Made by a program: the position numbers and the translations under genes. From positions 1 through 32,609 of the forward strand of contig JANRJB010000312.1 of NCBI GenBank assembly GCA_033764265.1: DNA of 32,609 nt. The letters run 5' to 3'. Positions 25,728 through 32,609 of the stretch are shown here, piece after piece (within the stretch, counting starts at the first letter, position 1; each line of letters starts with the position of its first letter). The notes under the pieces are model-generated. The model saw only the letters and a list, made by a program, of their open reading frames with translations, did not search any database and was not told the origin of the DNA. This stretch comes from VGEM01 sp033764265 (GTDB lineage Bacteria; Pseudomonadota; Alphaproteobacteria; Rhodospirillales; Rhodospirillaceae).

Positions 25728-26812
25728 CTACTTCCCCAGCTGCCGGTCGAAGAAATCCCAGATGACGCGGTGGGCCAGCTCGGCCTCGGGCGTGCCGGGC
25801 ATGAAGGCGAAATCGCCGTGGCCCAGGCCTTCCTGCACGAACAGCTCGGCGCGGACGCCGGCGGCCAGCAGGCGCGTGTGCGTCATCACCGCGTTCGAGG
25901 ATGAGATATCGCGCGTGCCGGTCACACCAGCGTCGGCGGAAACGCGGCCAGCGTGGCGGGAAATTCCGCCGGGGCGATCAGGGGATCGTTCTGGTCGATG
26001 CCGTCGAAATAGTCGCGCGGGCTTCCGGGCGCGCGCACGCCGGGCGTGACCGGCGGACCGCCGTTCAGGAACGGGGTGACCGCGCCGCCGTCGCCGCCGT
26101 ACCAGAAGGTCTGCATCGCCCCGGCGCAGAACACGCCGATGGCGCCCGGCCGCGGCAGGCCCTCCTTCGCGAACCACGCCACCGCCTGCGCGGCCAGAGT
26201 GCCGCCGGCGGAACAGCCGTAGAGGCCGACGTTCTCGGGCCTGGTAGTCTTGAGCACGTGGCGATAGATGGTCGCCATGTCCTCGCTGGCCGCCGGGAAC
26301 ACGTGCTCGGGCGACATGCGGTAATCGACCGCGATCACCTTCACTTTGCCGGTGGTGGCCAGCGGCACCGCTTCCAGCGCTCCGCCGTATTCGCCGCCGG
26401 TGAAGAAGCCGCCGGAGTGGGCGTTGATCAGCACGCGGCCCCGGTTGGCGGGATCGACGCCGCCCTGCGGCACCACCACGTCGACGCGCACGCCGTCGAT
26501 CATCTCCGAGGTCACCGTCGCCGGGCGCAGCGCGAGCCAGGCGTCGAGCCGTTCCTTGGCCATCTTGGCCGAGTTGGCGCGCACGGCGGCGATGCCGTCC
26601 TTCATCGACATCGACGGCGGACGGTTCATGCGCGCGCGGTACTGCGCCTTGGCGGCCTCGCTTAGGTGTTGGGACAGCGGCACGGTCAGGCTGCCGCTGA
26701 CGGTGCCGTCGGGCGCGACCGTGGGTTTGCCGGGCGGCGCGGCGGCTTGTTGCGCAAGCGCGCACGCCGGCAGGGCCGCCGACAGCACGGCCGCGAACAC
26801 GAACCTTTTCAT
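25728..26812 (-). pseudogene. Exported alpha/beta hydrolase (HSL/lipase family) interrupted by a -1 frameshift
   Basis: The protein starts at ATG 26812 with AGGAGG just upstream and a signal peptide (MKRFVFAAVLSAALPACALAQ). Family motifs: HSGGFFTGGEY (oxyanion loop, HSGG instead of HGGG), AVDYRMSPEHVFPAASED, nucleophile elbow GCSAGG. The first frame stops at TGA 25922-25924 after FPPTLV. The other frame continues exactly with VTGTRDISSSNAVMTHTRLLAAGV, LFVQEGLGHGDFAFM and DFFDRQLGK to 25728, holding the catalytic Asp and His. At the junction the DNA reads CTGGTGTGACC where CTGGTGGTGACC is expected: one G missing. As it stands the product lacks Asp and His and is inactive. Either a recent inactivation, a sequencing error, or programmed slippage (unlikely). 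Confidence 0.85.
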
Positions 26813-26815
26813 GAG

Positions 26816-26837
26816 CCCCTCCTGAGGTGAGGAGGGG
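26816..26837 (-). promoter_or_regulatory. Hairpin covering the hydrolase ribosome-binding site
   Basis: CCCCTCCT (26837 to 26830 on the minus strand), a 6-nt loop and AGGAGGGG (26823 to 26816) make an 8-bp GC-rich stem. The second arm is the Shine-Dalgarno of the hydrolase gene, three bases before its ATG. It lies 37 bp after the phaA stop, so it could limit hydrolase translation from phaA read-through, or act as a weak terminator; no T-run follows. Confidence 0.5.
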
Positions 26838-26874
26838 AGCATAGAGCCCGGCGCGCGGCGCCGACAATCGAGGA

Positions 26875-28050
<1,176 letters not shown>

Positions 28051-28079
28051 GGTGCGGGCCCTTTCACGGGACATGATTT

Positions 28080-28118
28080 TTGTGGGGATTTTTTAGGCTT
28101 GGCGCATCGCCCCCACAA
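28080..28118. promoter_or_regulatory. Inverted repeat in the phaC-phaA gap
   Basis: TTGTGGGG (28080-28087) and CCCCACAA (28111-28118) are complementary over 8 bp with a 23-nt loop. It lies in the untranslated region before phaA and just downstream of the PhaR-like palindrome. It may stabilise the transcript or partly terminate transcription from phaC. Function unknown. Confidence 0.4.
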
Positions 28119-28127
28119 GCGACATTT

Positions 28128-28142
28128 TGCTGCATTGCAGCA
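28128..28142. promoter_or_regulatory. PhaR-like operator upstream of phaA
   Basis: TGCTGCATTGCAGCA has 7-bp perfect arms around a single T and contains CTGC-N3-GCAG (28130-28140), the consensus reported for PhaR in Rhodobacter sphaeroides; TGC-rich PhaR sites are also known in Paracoccus. It stands between the phaC stop and the phaA start, and phaR is encoded in the same locus. PhaR repression of phaA, relieved by PHA granules, is the natural reading. Confidence 0.7.
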
Positions 28143-28148
28143 TGGCGG

Positions 28149-29459
28149 CTATGCGGGGGCTTTCAGCCAATCAATCAGCGGCGCGTAGACCGCCCGCGCG
28201 GCCCCGCCGCCGGCGATCATGCCGATGTGGCCGAGCGGAATGTCGCGGGCGGCCGCGCCGGGAATGGCCTGGGCCAGCGCGCGCGCCGAGCCCGGCGGCA
28301 CAATGCGGTCCTGCGCCGGGATCATCGCCAGCGTCGGGCAGCCGATTCGCGCCGGGGTCATGATCGTACCCGCCACGCGCCAGGCGCCGGCCATCGGCGT
28401 GTTGGCGCCGTACCAGTCGAACAGCGTCTCGCGCGCGACCGGTGCGGCCAGGGGGATGCCGTCGTTCAGCCAGTCTTCCAGTTCGACGAAGCGGCGCGCG
28501 GGGTCCGAAGCCGGATCCATGGCGGCGAAACCGCGGAACTTGCGCCCGGCCAGCGTGGGGTCGAGCGAGGCGAACAGGGCCTGCAGCAGATCGACCGGCG
28601 CGCACCTTGCCAGCCCGATCAGGGTTTCGAGCCATGGCCTATACATTTGCATCAATGCGCGCGAGGCGGCGGTGTCGACGTGGAAATCCCACGGCGCGGC
28701 CAGCAGGGCGAGGCCCGAGACCAGCTCGGGGCGCAACAGCGCCGGTGCGACGGCCAATGTGCCGCCCATGCAGTAACCGATCAGGCGCGGCGCGGCGCCG
28801 GTGTTGGCCTTGACCCAGTCCAGCGCCGGGATCAGCACCCGCGTCACGTAGTCGGTGACCGAGTAGCCCAGTTCGGCCGCGCCGGGCGCGCCCCAGTCGA
28901 GCAGATAGGCGCGCGTACTCTTCGCGGCGGCGGCCATCAGGCTGCGGTCGGCCGACAGGTCGAGGATGTAGGCGCGGTTGACCAGCGACGGCACGAACAC
29001 CGCCGGCGGCGCATCGGTCGGTCCGCCGTAGGATCGCAACGCCGCCGCGCCCGCCTGCCACGCCGGCGGCGGCAGTGCGCGTTCGCGCCGGTGCGGATGA
29101 CGCTGATAGGCCAGTACGCCGTGGGCGAAGGCGTCCAGATGATCCTTGGCGGCGCGCGTCAGCGCATCGACGAACGGCCGTGGCGCGATGTCGGCGGTCC
29201 ACGGCCGGAACGCCTCCGGCGCGTCGGCGGCGTCAGGGTTTCGGTGCGCGGCTTCGGCGACGAGTCGGCGGATCGGCTTCGAGAGCGGCGAGCCGGCGCT
29301 CGAGGGCATCGAGGCGAGCGTCAATCCGGCGAAGGACATCTGCAGCAGCCACGCCTCCATCGCCAGGTGCAGCGGCAGTGGGCGCGGCCCCGTGCGGGGT
29401 GAACTGGGCCCATGGGTTTGGCCAGTTGAAGGGCTTGGCGTCGGAGCGTGCTCGGTCAT
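28149..29459 (-). CDS. phaC: Polyhydroxyalkanoate synthase (PhaC, alpha/beta-hydrolase type)
   Basis: 436 aa, between class III (about 355) and class I (about 590) synthases. The lipase-like box GYCMGG holds the nucleophile Cys230; Asp in PAQDRIVPP and His in GHIGMIAGGG complete the triad. YLLDWGAPGAAELGYSVTDYV and AAPWDFHVD are PhaC motifs. It polymerises (R)-3-hydroxyacyl-CoA on the granule surface. The N-terminal RPLPLHLAMEAWLLQM matches what I recall of the alphaproteobacterial short PhaC group; codon bias in this frame becomes strong from about 29395 downward, so the first 22 residues or so (MTEHAPTPSPSTGQTHG) are the doubtful part. The first 227 bases overlap the PhaE-like ORF in another frame. 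No clear Shine-Dalgarno; ATG 29360 is an alternative start. Confidence 0.87.
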   Translation of the reverse strand: MTEHAPTPSPSTGQTHGPSSPRTGPRPLPLHLAMEAWLLQMSFAGLTLASMPSSAGSPLSKPIRRLVAEAAHRNPDAADAPEAFRPWTADIAPRPFVDALTRAAKDHLDAFAHGVLAYQRHPHRRERALPPPAWQAGAAALRSYGGPTDAPPAVFVPSLVNRAYILDLSADRSLMAAAAKSTRAYLLDWGAPGAAELGYSVTDYVTRVLIPALDWVKANTGAAPRLIGYCMGGTLAVAPALLRPELVSGLALLAAPWDFHVDTAASRALMQMYRPWLETLIGLARCAPVDLLQALFASLDPTLAGRKFRGFAAMDPASDPARRFVELEDWLNDGIPLAAPVARETLFDWYGANTPMAGAWRVAGTIMTPARIGCPTLAMIPAQDRIVPPGSARALAQAIPGAAARDIPLGHIGMIAGGGAARAVYAPLIDWLKAPA

Positions 29460-29718
29460 GGGCGGGGCCCGCGCTCGGGGTGGTGGCGAACGATGCCGCG
29501 GCCGATTGCATCATCGCCTGGGTGACGGACTGGGCCAGCCCGGCCCACACACCGGCCGCGCCGGGGTCCTGCGCCAGGCGCGCCATCTCGGCCTGCCACA
29601 GCTCGAGGTAGCGGCGCGCCAGGGCATCGGCCGAGGCCGCGGGTTCGGCGCCAAGCGGGGCGCCAAGCGGGGCGCCGGACGCATCGGGCGACGCGGACGT
29701 GTCGGAACCATCGTTCAT
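29233..29718 (-). CDS. PhaE-like small protein overlapping phaC
   Basis: 161 aa. A disordered Gly/Ala/Pro start is followed by an amphipathic helix (LARRYLELWQAEMARLAQD, about 35-53) and QSVTQAMMQSAAASF, then KPFNWPNPWAQF, and a C-terminal heptad-like coiled coil (VLRRIDARLDALERRLAALEAD, about 125-148). Helix, aromatic segment and final coiled coil are like PhaE, the second subunit of class III PHA synthases, or a phasin. Codon bias is strong in this frame from 29718 to about 29395 and then weakens as the phaC frame takes over. Overlap with phaC is 227 bp, far above the usual. A real overlapping gene, or a PhaE remnant whose 3' part was overrun by phaC, are both possible. No good Shine-Dalgarno. 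Confidence 0.55.
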   Translation of the reverse strand: MNDGSDTSASPDASGAPLGAPLGAEPAASADALARRYLELWQAEMARLAQDPGAAGVWAGLAQSVTQAMMQSAAASFATTPSAGPAHDRARSDAKPFNWPNPWAQFTPHGAAPTAAAPGDGGVAAADVLRRIDARLDALERRLAALEADPPTRRRSRAPKP

Positions 29719-29823
29719 CGCGGCGCACCATACACCAAAGGCGGGATTTGGGCAGCGCCGGCGACGCGTTCAGCCCCGGAAATTCGCGGCCAACGGCAGA
29801 CCGGGGCGTTGCCGCAGGTGCCT

Positions 29824-29853
29824 TTGACAGCGCCACGTTGTGCATAGCACAAT
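29824..29853 (+). promoter_or_regulatory. phaR promoter with TGC palindrome (autoregulatory site)
   Basis: TTGACA (29824-29829), a perfect -35 box, is followed after 18 bp by CACAAT (29848-29853) as a possible -10. The palindrome TTGTGCATAGCACAA (29838-29852; arms TTGTGC/GCACAA) covers the spacer end and most of the -10. Its TGC-N3-GCA core is like the site upstream of phaA, so PhaR probably represses its own gene here. Promoter and operator are predicted, not proven. Confidence 0.6.
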
Positions 29854-29882
29854 CGCGCCCACAGGTTTTTCACGAGGCCGCC

Positions 29883-30548
29883 ATGAGCGACGCCGCCGCC
29901 GCCACCGGAACACCCGCCATCAACATCAAGAAGTACGCCAACCGGCGGCTCTACAACACCGCGACGTCAAGCTACGTCACCCTCGATAACCTGGCGGAGA
30001 TGATCAAGAACGGCGTGGAATTCACGGTCACCGACGCCAAGTCCGGCGAGGACATCACCCGCTCGGTGCTGACCCAGATCATCGTCGAGCAGGAAGGCAA
30101 GGGCCAAGCCCTGCTGCCGATCAAGTTCTTGCGCCAGATCATCTCGTTCTACGGCGATTCGCTGGGCGGCGTGGTGCCGCGCTACCTGGAACACAGCATG
30201 GAGGCCTTCGCCCAGAACGAGGCCAACATGCGCCGCATCATGCAGGACGCCTTCAAGGGCCTGTTCCCGACCCAGCGCATGGAAGAGATCGGCAAGCAGA
30301 ACCTGGTGCTGTTCGAAAACGCCATGAAGATGTTCAACCCGTTCGGCGCCATGGCGCGCCCAGGGTCGTCTGGATCAGGATCGGGCGGACCAGGATCGGG
30401 TGGACCGGGCGCGACGTCCGAATCCGCGGCACCGTCCGCCAAGCCGGCAACCGGCGAGGCGCCGCCCGACCTGCAGTCGCTCAAGGCCGAACTGGACTCG
30501 CTGCAGGCGCGAATCGACCGGTTGGCACAGCCGAAAAAAGGCGCCTGA
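29883..30548 (+). CDS. phaR: Polyhydroxyalkanoate synthesis repressor PhaR
   Basis: 221 aa from ATG 29883, with GAGG six to nine bases upstream. The N-terminal PHB/PHA accumulation DNA-binding domain is unmistakable: INIKKYANRRLYNTATSSYVTLDNLAEMIKNG, EFTVTDAKSGEDITRSVLTQIIVEQE (about 13-75). The PHB-accumulation domain follows (LPIKFLRQIISFYGDSLGGVVPRYLEHSMEAF). A low-complexity Gly/Ser/Pro linker encoded by short tandem GGATCGGG repeats (30371-30410) leads to a C-terminal coiled coil (LQSLKAELDSLQARIDRLAQ). PhaR binds TGC-rich operators of phasin and pha genes and is released by binding nascent PHA granules. Divergent from the phaC-phaA unit. Confidence 0.95.
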   Translation: MSDAAAATGTPAINIKKYANRRLYNTATSSYVTLDNLAEMIKNGVEFTVTDAKSGEDITRSVLTQIIVEQEGKGQALLPIKFLRQIISFYGDSLGGVVPRYLEHSMEAFAQNEANMRRIMQDAFKGLFPTQRMEEIGKQNLVLFENAMKMFNPFGAMARPGSSGSGSGGPGSGGPGATSESAAPSAKPATGEAPPDLQSLKAELDSLQARIDRLAQPKKGA

Positions 30549-30553
30549 GCGCC
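30540..30553 (+). terminator. Small hairpin at the phaR stop
   Basis: GGCGC (30540-30544) and GCGCC (30549-30553) pair around CTGA, with A-run before and GTTT after. The stop codon lies in the loop. Short stem; weak intrinsic terminator at best. Confidence 0.35.
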
Positions 30554-30954
30554 GTTTCGACCGCCGGTTTTGCCGCCGGGCGCACCCCGGCCTAGCGCGC
30601 GTTGCCGCCATACCGCTTGGCAAATCCGCGCTGGAACCCGCCCGCTGCCCCGGGACATGCCGGCGACGCCGGGCGAAAATCTTGTAAACCATTGAAGATT
30701 TAGAGGTTAACGAACCATGCCCCGGGTCGGACCGGGACTTGTGGTCAGGTCGTTTCTTCGTTTCGCCTCGCAAGTATTTTGAATTTAACAATTTTTTACA
30801 ATTGAACTCGCGTTTTTCTCGTCATGTCGGGGTATATCTTCAACTGATAGGCGGGGTTCTGGGGAGACAGATTCCCGCAATCGTCGAAAATCCCGGACCA
30901 CGGGTCGTAACGGCGATTCACTGATTGCAACACCTCTGGTTGGGGGATTTGAAG
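30549..30954. promoter_or_regulatory. 406-bp intergenic region upstream of the XRE regulator
   Basis: No gene is supported here. The first half is GC-rich; from about 30680 to 30845 the DNA is strikingly AT-rich for this genome. TACAAT (30797-30802) and TATATC (30833-30838) are possible -10 boxes without convincing -35 partners. TTAA-N7-TTAC (30785-30799) differs by one base from the CtrA consensus TTAA-N7-TTAA of alphaproteobacteria. The long AT-rich leader suggests complex control of the regulator or an untranslated RNA; no known RNA motif was recognised. Confidence 0.4.
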
Positions 30955-31359
30955 ATGCATCAATCGACCGCGACTCTTGCCGCGCCGCTGCGGTCAACGC
31001 CGGCCAATCGCGCCAACGATGTCGACCGGCACGTCGGCGTGCGCATTCGCGAACGCCGGGTGATGCTGGGCCTGAGCCAGCAGCAGATGGCCGACATGAT
31101 CGGCGTGACCTACCAGCAGGCGCACAAGTACGAGCGCGGCATCAACCGCATCTCGGCCGGGCGGCTGTACGAGATCGCGCGCGTGCTCAACGTGCCGATC
31201 ACGTTTTTCTACGAGGGCCTGGACGGCAACGACGACGACGCCAACACGCCGCGCCAGCGCATGTGCCTGGAACTGGCGCGCAACTTCGCGCAGATCTCCA
31301 ACCAGAAGCACCAGGAAGCCCTGAGCCAGCTGGCCCGCGCGCTGGCGGTGCAGCAGTAA
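30955..31359 (+). CDS. XRE-family HTH transcriptional regulator
   Basis: 134 aa from ATG 30955; GGGGGA stands about ten bases upstream. The HTH occupies about residues 25-85: VGVRIRERRVMLGLSQQQMADMIGVTYQQAHKYERGINRISAGRLYEIARVLNVPITFFYEG. This exact architecture (RRVMLGLSQ...QQ.HKYERG.NRIS..RLYEIA..L.VPI.FFY) belongs to a regulator family widespread in alphaproteobacteria. The C-terminal helix (RQRMCLELARNFAQISNQKHQEALSQLARAL) probably dimerises. Targets unknown. It is preceded by a long AT-rich region and followed after 9 bp by the convergent higA-like stop. Confidence 0.9.
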   Translation: MHQSTATLAAPLRSTPANRANDVDRHVGVRIRERRVMLGLSQQQMADMIGVTYQQAHKYERGINRISAGRLYEIARVLNVPITFFYEGLDGNDDDANTPRQRMCLELARNFAQISNQKHQEALSQLARALAVQQ

Positions 31360-31368
31360 CGTTTCGGA

Positions 31369-31668
31369 TCAGGCGGCCTTAGCGATCGGCCTGACCGCCG
31401 CGATCTGTCGGCCGTGACGGGCCGATGCCGTCTTGAGATCGTAAGCGGCCTGAAGATTCAGCCAATACTGCGGCGTCTGCCGGAACGCCTGGGCGAAGCG
31501 GAGCGCGAGTTCCGCCGTCACCGGCCTGCGGCCATTCACAACGTGCGACACGCGCATTGCCGAAACGCCGATGCGGCGCGCGAACGCGGCTTGGGTCAGC
31601 CCGAGCTCGGCCAGGATTTCAGCAACAAACGCCCCCGGGTGAATGGGCGGCAGACCGTTCTTCGTCAT
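31369..31668 (-). CDS. higA: HigA family antitoxin
   Basis: 99 aa with the HigA start signature LPPIHPGAFVAEILAELGLTQAAFARRIGVSAMRVSHVVNGRRPVTAELALRFAQAFRQTPQYWLNLQAAYDL (about 6-78), an XRE-type HTH. It neutralises HigB and represses the operon. It lies 14 bp after higB, the reversed (toxin-first) order typical of higBA. Lower GC than the region, in line with mobility of such modules. Confidence 0.93.
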   Translation of the reverse strand: MTKNGLPPIHPGAFVAEILAELGLTQAAFARRIGVSAMRVSHVVNGRRPVTAELALRFAQAFRQTPQYWLNLQAAYDLKTASARHGRQIAAVRPIAKAA

Positions 31669-31682
31669 GTTCGATCCTCGGT

Positions 31683-31964
31683 TCAGTGATAGTCGACGAT
31701 TTCAACTTCATAGGCGTGACCGCCTTCGAAACTGAAACAGATTCGCCACTGGTCGTTGATTCGAATGCTCCAGGTTCCGCGACGATCACCACGCAACACT
31801 TCCAGCCGATTTGAAGGCGGCATGCGTAGATCATCGATGCGGCTGGCCGAATCCAGTTGCTGCAGGCGCAGCACGGCGCGCCGAAGTATGTCCGAAGGCA
31901 ATCGGCGCGAACGGCCCGTTTCGAACAGCTGCTCGGTCTCACGGTCGGCGAAAGACCGAATCAT
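31683..31964 (-). CDS. higB: HigB/RelE family toxin
   Basis: 93 aa. MIRSFADRETEQLFETGRSRRLPSDILRRAVLRLQQLDSA is the HigB N-terminus, followed by DLRMPPSNRLEVLRGDRRGTWSIRINDQWRICFSFEGGHAYEVEIVDYH, with the conserved basic residues and the WSIRINDQWRICF core of the ribosome-dependent mRNA interferase fold. It cleaves mRNA during translation when free of HigA. The ATG at 31964 has no Shine-Dalgarno and coincides with the predicted transcript start, suggesting a leaderless mRNA. Confidence 0.94.
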   Translation of the reverse strand: MIRSFADRETEQLFETGRSRRLPSDILRRAVLRLQQLDSASRIDDLRMPPSNRLEVLRGDRRGTWSIRINDQWRICFSFEGGHAYEVEIVDYH

Positions 31965-31970
31965 CCGACA

Positions 31971-31998
31971 ATCATAAACAATTTGTTTATGCTGTCAA
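31971..31998 (-). promoter_or_regulatory. higBA promoter with palindromic operator; predicted leaderless start
   Basis: Minus strand TTGACA (31998 to 31993), 16-bp spacer and TATGAT (31976 to 31971) form a near-consensus promoter. The perfect palindrome CATAAACAATTTGTTTATG (31973-31991) fills the spacer and part of the -10, ideal for HigA repression. Start of transcription is predicted at about 31964-31965, on the higB ATG. The -35 box overlaps the stop codon of the upstream FGE-like gene. Confidence 0.78.
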
Positions 31999-32609
31999 TC
32001 CGCTTTCCTATGGTCGACGCCAGATTCAGACGTGACGTCCCGCGCCACGCGAAAACCGATGGTGTAGCTGGTCATGCCCGCGTCGTTGCCCATGCGCGCC
32101 GCGGAGGTGGCGAGCGCCGGGATGTAGTACCAGTCGCCGCCCTTGGTGACGCGCTTGGCGCAGTCGACGCCCGCGCCAGCGACGCGTGGAGCCTGGTCGC
32201 GAACCCGGCCGCCCGCGGGATCGCGATGCGTGGACGCCCAGCAGTCGGCGACCCACTCCGAGACGTTGCCGTGCAGGTCGAAAAATCCGAAGCCGTTGGC
32301 TGCGAAGCTGGCCGCCGGCGCGCTGCGGTCGCCCGACCACGGCTTGGCGCCGCAACCGCGGCAGTTGGCGCGCGCCATGCCGCTGTCGTCGCCCCACGGA
32401 TAGCGGGCGAGGCCGCCGGCGCGGGCGGCATACTCCCACTCCGCCTCGCTCGGCAGGCGGTAGCGATGCCCGCTGGCGCGCGACAGCCACTCGGCGTACC
32501 TCAGCGCATCGGCCCAGGCGACCTTGATTACCGGCCGGTTGCCGCGGCCCCAGCCGTGATCGTCGGGCTCGGCCGCGCAGCCGCCGGCGCGCACGCAGGC
32601 ACGGTACTG
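31995..32609 (-). CDS. Formylglycine-generating-enzyme (SUMF1) domain protein (partial, 5' end outside window)
   Basis: The minus-strand frame is open from the window edge (codon at 32609) to TGA at 31995-31997; at least 204 residues, start not in the window. The FGE-sulfatase domain is clear: RPVIKVAWADALRYAEWLSRASGHRYRLPSEAEWEYAARAGG, YPWGDD, AANGFGFFDLHGNVSEWVADCW, RVTKGGDWYYIP, and the closing TIGFRVARD. Proteins with this domain include sulfatase-activating enzymes, but most bacterial members (NirV-, PvdO- or kinase-associated types) have other roles. The copper-binding cysteines of true FGE near the C-terminus are not evident in VTKGGDWYYIP...IGFRVAR, so catalytic FGE activity is doubtful. 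The stop overlaps the higB promoter. Confidence 0.88.
   Translation of the reverse strand, partial: QYRACVRAGGCAAEPDDHGWGRGNRPVIKVAWADALRYAEWLSRASGHRYRLPSEAEWEYAARAGGLARYPWGDDSGMARANCRGCGAKPWSGDRSAPAASFAANGFGFFDLHGNVSEWVADCWASTHRDPAGGRVRDQAPRVAGAGVDCAKRVTKGGDWYYIPALATSAARMGNDAGMTSYTIGFRVARDVTSESGVDHRKAD

Overview
High-GC (about 70%) proteobacterial chromosome. The PhaR-type regulator, the class of PHA synthase and the short XRE regulator downstream of phaR all point to an alphaproteobacterium, perhaps Rhodospirillales-like; this is inference from protein character only. No rRNA, tRNA, CRISPR, integrase or transposase gene was seen. The window cuts two genes: a TonB-C-terminal lipoprotein on the left and a formylglycine-generating-enzyme-like protein on the right.

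Layout. (1) 1-6.5 kb: TonB-like lipoprotein, cysteine-synthase-like PLP enzyme, Tat-exported class V aminotransferase-like protein, and a transketolase/pyruvate-dehydrogenase-E1-like protein divergent from an Lrp/AsnC regulator (an arrangement resembling the mde genes of sulfur amino acid catabolism). (2) 6.6-10.1 kb: acyl-CoA ligase and a 573-aa protein I do not recognise. (3) 10.1-12.1 kb: a compact bufferin-type RiPP operon, bufA (DUF2282 precursor) - bufB (MNIO/DUF692) - bufC (DUF2063), with no DoxX gene. (4) 12.2-17.1 kb: DUF427 protein, membrane-anchored unknown, a glycine-betaine/proline-type ABC importer (proX-proW-proV order) and glyoxalase II. (5) 17.1-20.4 kb: acetoacetyl-CoA reductase phaB, a possible 40-aa leader peptide plus start-codon-sequestering hairpin ahead of a MATE exporter, and a TumE/TumA-like toxin-antitoxin pair. 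(6) 20.4-26.8 kb: envelope and exported proteins (DUF1838, peroxiredoxin, exported SDR, FKBP, TonB-dependent receptor, frameshifted alpha/beta hydrolase). (7) 26.8-30.6 kb: polyhydroxyalkanoate locus: phaA, phaC and an overlapping PhaE-like ORF on one strand, phaR on the other, with PhaR-like TGC palindromes in front of phaA and phaR. (8) 30.6-32.6 kb: XRE regulator, HigBA toxin-antitoxin pair, FGE-like protein.

Themes. Three copies of a near-identical 48-49 bp inverted repeat lie exactly at three convergent gene junctions, where they look like mobile bidirectional terminators; one supplies the last codons and stop of bufC. Both toxin-antitoxin operons have a strong sigma70-like promoter whose -10 box lies in a perfect palindrome and whose predicted start coincides with the toxin start codon, suggesting leaderless, autoregulated transcripts. 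The acyl-CoA ligase, PhaA, PhaB, PhaC and PhaR together indicate carbon storage as PHA.
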